Shown here: one piece after another, positions 61,122 through 64,000 of the stretch
How the letters are laid out: each line of letters starts with the position of its first letter
How positions within the stretch are numbered: position 1 is the stretch's first letter
Source: Malania oleifera
Taxonomy: Eukaryota > Streptophyta > Magnoliopsida > Santalales > Ximeniaceae
NCBI RefSeq assembly: GCF_029873635.1
Contig: NC_080420.1
Location: 33,299,231 to 33,363,230 of the forward strand
Direction of reading: 5' to 3'
Length of the DNA: 64,000 bases
Notes under the pieces: generated by a model
The model's input: only the letters and a program-made list of their open reading frames with translations
The model's database searches: none
What the model was told of the DNA's origin: nothing
Position numbers and translations under genes: made by a program

Positions 61122-62715
61122 GTGGCCCGTAGGCAGGACCTAGTTATGGTTGGCCTACCACGCTAAGCCAAAACTAATTAGCCTGTAAGTAAGATTAGCC
61201 TGCCCAGCCTGGTCCAGACTGCTAAAGGGGCACACTACTCTTCTCTGGGCTTAATCGACTATCCAACTCTCACACTCTATCTGAGATGTGTGGTAGCACT
61301 ATCTGAACTGATAGCTACGGAACCGTGCTCTGAAACTAAACTAAGCCATCAGGGTTCTACTATCATATAGTAAATTTCGTAAATACTGTATATGTTGTTT
61401 CATGATTCTGTGTAAAATCCAAAATAATAATATTTCTAATTAAACTGTTATATGCATATAAATATGTTCATGGCATCTATGGCAGCTGAAATATTACGGC
61501 ATCTGAGCCAACTAAAATATCACAGTATTTGGGTCAGCTGAATAATCACGGCATCTGCACCGGCTGAATAGCATAATATACTGAAAATATAATTTTTGCA
61601 TGGTTTATAGTTTTTTTAAAAATAAAGTATTATGAAATCATGCTTGTTCTGTGGAATCATAAAATATTTTGACAAGTTATTAATGCTGTAAAATATATAC
61701 TCATGCCACATAAGTGAGTGCTACTATATATATATATATATATATATATCATGCTATCTGTTTGGAAAAAGCATATTTTTCTGAAAATATTATTATTAGA
61801 TCTGTTTCTAGGGTTTTCTTAGTTTAACATCAGTATTCCTAAAAACTATACTAATAATCTATATATAAATTTATGAATTAGATACTATATATTCAATAAT
61901 AAATTTTCTGAAAATATCTAACTTAGTCTATCCCCTTACCTGTTTCCTGAGAAGTTTGTTGAAAATCCCTAAATCACGCCAGCAATGCTCAAAATTCCAA
62001 ATCTTGAAATCACATTTTCCCTAGTTCAATCAACTTAACACCAATATATTTACCATCTAACACATTTCCTGGGTCCACATATCCCAAACAATCATTTAAA
62101 CCCTAAAATAACTCACTTACCCTTAGTTTGGAGTGGTGCCTAAGGACTTCAAATCAACAATCTGCTATGGTCAACTTGCAGAGAATCGCCCCTAGATCAT
62201 TGTGGTAACTTTGGATCATCGAAATGGGCTAAAATGGAGCTGAGAATGAAGAGAGAAAGGAAAGAAACTGAATTTAGAGAGAGAGAGAGAGAGAGAGTGG
62301 AGTGAGAAATAAAATTCACGCTGAAATTCTTATTTCAGCATATATATAGACTGCTGGCCACGTGTCCTCGTCGACGAGACACGTATATTCGTCAACGAGT
62401 AACAGAAGGGTGTTTGTTGACAAAGAATAGATTCATCGATGATGCATAGAAGGATGTTCGTTGACCAAGATAGTGGGTTCATCGACAAATCCTTAATAGC
62501 CTGCAAATTTATGCTCTTGATATCTTTTCATTGACGAGACATGTGTACTCGTCGACGAGACCAAGAAGGACGTTTGTCGACGAAGACCCTGGGCTCGTCG
62601 ACGATATCCTGCTGATGCCCTTTTTTATAATTTCTTTTTCCTTTTTTTCATTCTTTTTCTTTTCTTTTCTTTTCCTTTATTACTTTCATAAATTAAATTT
62701 TTCTGAGTCTCTACA
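61122..62715 (-). repeat. Gypsy LTR fragment, minus orientation (possibly GY-E right LTR)
   Basis: Minus-oriented gypsy LTR missing its 3' part; its 5' end TGTAGAGACTCAG is at 62715. In order on the minus strand: U3 palindromes (62360-62610), TATA-like CTATATATATGC (about 62336-62347), a (TC)n leader (62277-62298 as GA), GGCATCTGCACCGGCTGA-like repeats (61480-61565) and the CCCGTAGGCAGGACC block where GY-C has CCCGAAGGCGGGACC. An (AT)n run lies at 61723-61751. The join at 61122 marks a deletion. It may pair with 52636-52783, but no matching target duplication was found. Confidence 0.78.
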
Positions 62716-62756
62716 ACAGTCTCTTGTTGCACTATCTACAACTTAGTCGGAGTATA
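62716..62756 (+). other. 41-base spacer, possible CO-E gag remnant
   Basis: In one frame it reads LVALSTT-stop-SEYM, loosely like the LPxSYE segment that follows EEEDKAL in this copia gag group. If so, it is the continuation of CO-E beyond the nest. The match is short and unproven. Confidence 0.3.
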
Positions 62757-64000
62757 TGTCACGCCCCAAACCCGGTAAAGGGACCCAAGGTTGAATATGT
62801 AATCTAACCTGTCCCTGTATCATACAAATAACCCAAGATACAACATAATGAATGAGGATCCGACCTCGTGAGGTTCCTAGGCACCCTGTACACATTCATA
62901 TACATTACAGATACACAGTAGAAAAGGTCTTTCTATACATATACAGTACCATACCAGAGTCTATACAATAGGAGTCCAGGCTCCATAACATAAAACATAA
63001 ACCCGGTTGCCAACCATATCCCAAAAATGACAATTCAAAAACAACTGTCCTAGCATTTACACAAGCGCTATCCGCAGTACATCGACCACTACGCTTCTAA
63101 CTCAAGGACGCTAGTTCCGGTTACTCGAAGGACCTAAAAATATGTACGTATAGTGGGGGTGAGACACATCTCAGTAAGGCAGATCTAAGTTATATCGGTG
63201 TGTGGCATATGAGTGTTATCATGACATACAACATACACAGTTCAATGCAATTCTAGTATTTTCACAATTCAGTTCTGGTACAGTGCATACACGCACACAC
63301 ACACATGATCAAGCAACTCGGTGTCGTCACACCCTTTGGCCTGAAGCCGGCTCGAATTACACGGCATCCCTAGCACATGGCATAGTCCCAACTCCCATGG
63401 CATCTTACCGGTACAACTGGTGGATCCACACCCTTCGGTGATCATTTGGTAAGGCTCACGTCCTTGGATATAGAGTCAGACACTCTTGCCACACATGGCC
63501 AGCGATTTCATATGCCATCAGATATAGAGCCGGACACTCTTTTAGTACCTGGAACAACTTGGAACCCAATTCCTATTGCATTCTAACAAACACAACCATG
63601 CATGCTCATATAACCAAATACACCACACCCATTTGGTAATCTAAAATTATGATTTTCCAAACATATACAGTTTAAACAAGTCAAGGAACAACCATCCCTA
63701 TAACACAATATATATCACAATATATTTATGGTTTTCCAACAAAACCAGGGATGCAACCCAATACTCCCTTTTCCCCAAAATCGTAACATGAAAAACCCAT
63801 AGCTTTTCCTGTTAGATTTCCCCAAATAAGTAACCAAAATGCACAAAATACCGTGAACCATAGTTCTACCGAGTCCGATTTCAAAAATAACCGACATAAA
63901 TAGAATCCCCTTACATTTCCCCCAAATGACCAATCCCGAACTCTACGGCTCCTAAACAGCGAACCGAGTTCTCAAAACCTACAAAACATAGTATGGAAAA
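62757..64000 (-). repeat. GY-G gypsy LTR, minus orientation, running off the window
   Basis: Starts TGTCACGCCCCAAACCCGG, the reverse of a gypsy LTR 3' end. It contains the reversed block GGTGAGACACATCTCAGTAA (63159-63178), a (CA)n run (about 63291-63305) and repeated CCGGACACTCTT phrases (about 63475-63545). The U3 part would lie beyond 64000, so no palindrome cluster is visible. No coding sequence. Confidence 0.75.

Noticed and set aside
1-64000. A previously undescribed coding system such as a defence island, gene cluster or new enzyme
   Set aside because: Apart from one known-type transcription factor, every convincing coding segment is retrotransposon gag or pol. The unusual signals are non-coding LTR features.

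Overview
The window is plant nuclear DNA, most likely from a woody or long-lived eudicot. The evidence is spliced GT-AG introns, a plant bHLH transcription-factor gene, AT-rich intergenic sequence, (AG)n/(AT)n microsatellites, and Ty1/copia and Ty3/gypsy LTR retrotransposons with initiator-Met-tRNA primer sites. The species cannot be told from the sequence. By my boundaries about 52 kb (roughly 80%) is LTR retrotransposon, mostly old, broken and nested.

Layout. Labels are mine: GY = gypsy, CO = copia. (1) 1-4924: GY-A, 3' part of a gypsy element (pol remnant plus 2.3-kb LTR). (2) 4925-9375: GY-B, a gypsy element reduced to gag, whose 5' LTR is cut where GY-A ends. (3) 9376-13831: host AT-rich DNA with no recognisable gene. 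(4) 13832-30636: CO-A, a minus-strand copia element with 5-bp target duplication TATAA, split by about 12 kb. The split holds CO-B (truncated plus-strand copia, about 16800-19780) and GY-C (complete minus-strand gypsy, 19781-28925, duplication AAACC). (5) 30637-37549: host DNA with the only convincing host gene, an intact eight-exon bHLH49-like transcription factor (CDS 32377-35493, 552 residues). (6) 37550-50842: CO-C, a Sirevirus-like copia (duplication TCCTT) carrying GY-D (39832-43464, TAGAC) in its leader and a solo LTR, CO-D (46346-48559, GATGC), in its tail. (7) 50843 to about 51569: host AT-rich DNA. (8) About 51570-64000: a second nest. CO-E copia gag is interrupted by a minus-oriented gypsy LTR (GY-E), which holds Sirevirus-like CO-F, which holds GY-F, whose gag is split by solo LTR CO-G. 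A deletion junction near 61121 then joins GY-F gag to a minus-oriented LTR, and another LTR (GY-G) runs off the end.

Removing the insertions makes 9376-13831, 30637-37549 and 50843-51569 contiguous: an ordinary locus with one transcription-factor gene, now with a 16.8-kb nest about 0.7 kb upstream of its probable transcription start and a 13.3-kb nest about 2 kb downstream.

No clearly new coding system was found. The most interesting non-coding signal is that LTRs of several families, from both superfamilies, carry clusters of short palindromes with a GTCGAC core in U3, usually just upstream of the TATA box. A second signal is a roughly 20-bp block (TACTGAGAGGTGTCTCACCC and variants) conserved in otherwise diverged gypsy LTRs. 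Coordinates, junctions and target duplications were read by eye; family names rest on motifs, not database searches.
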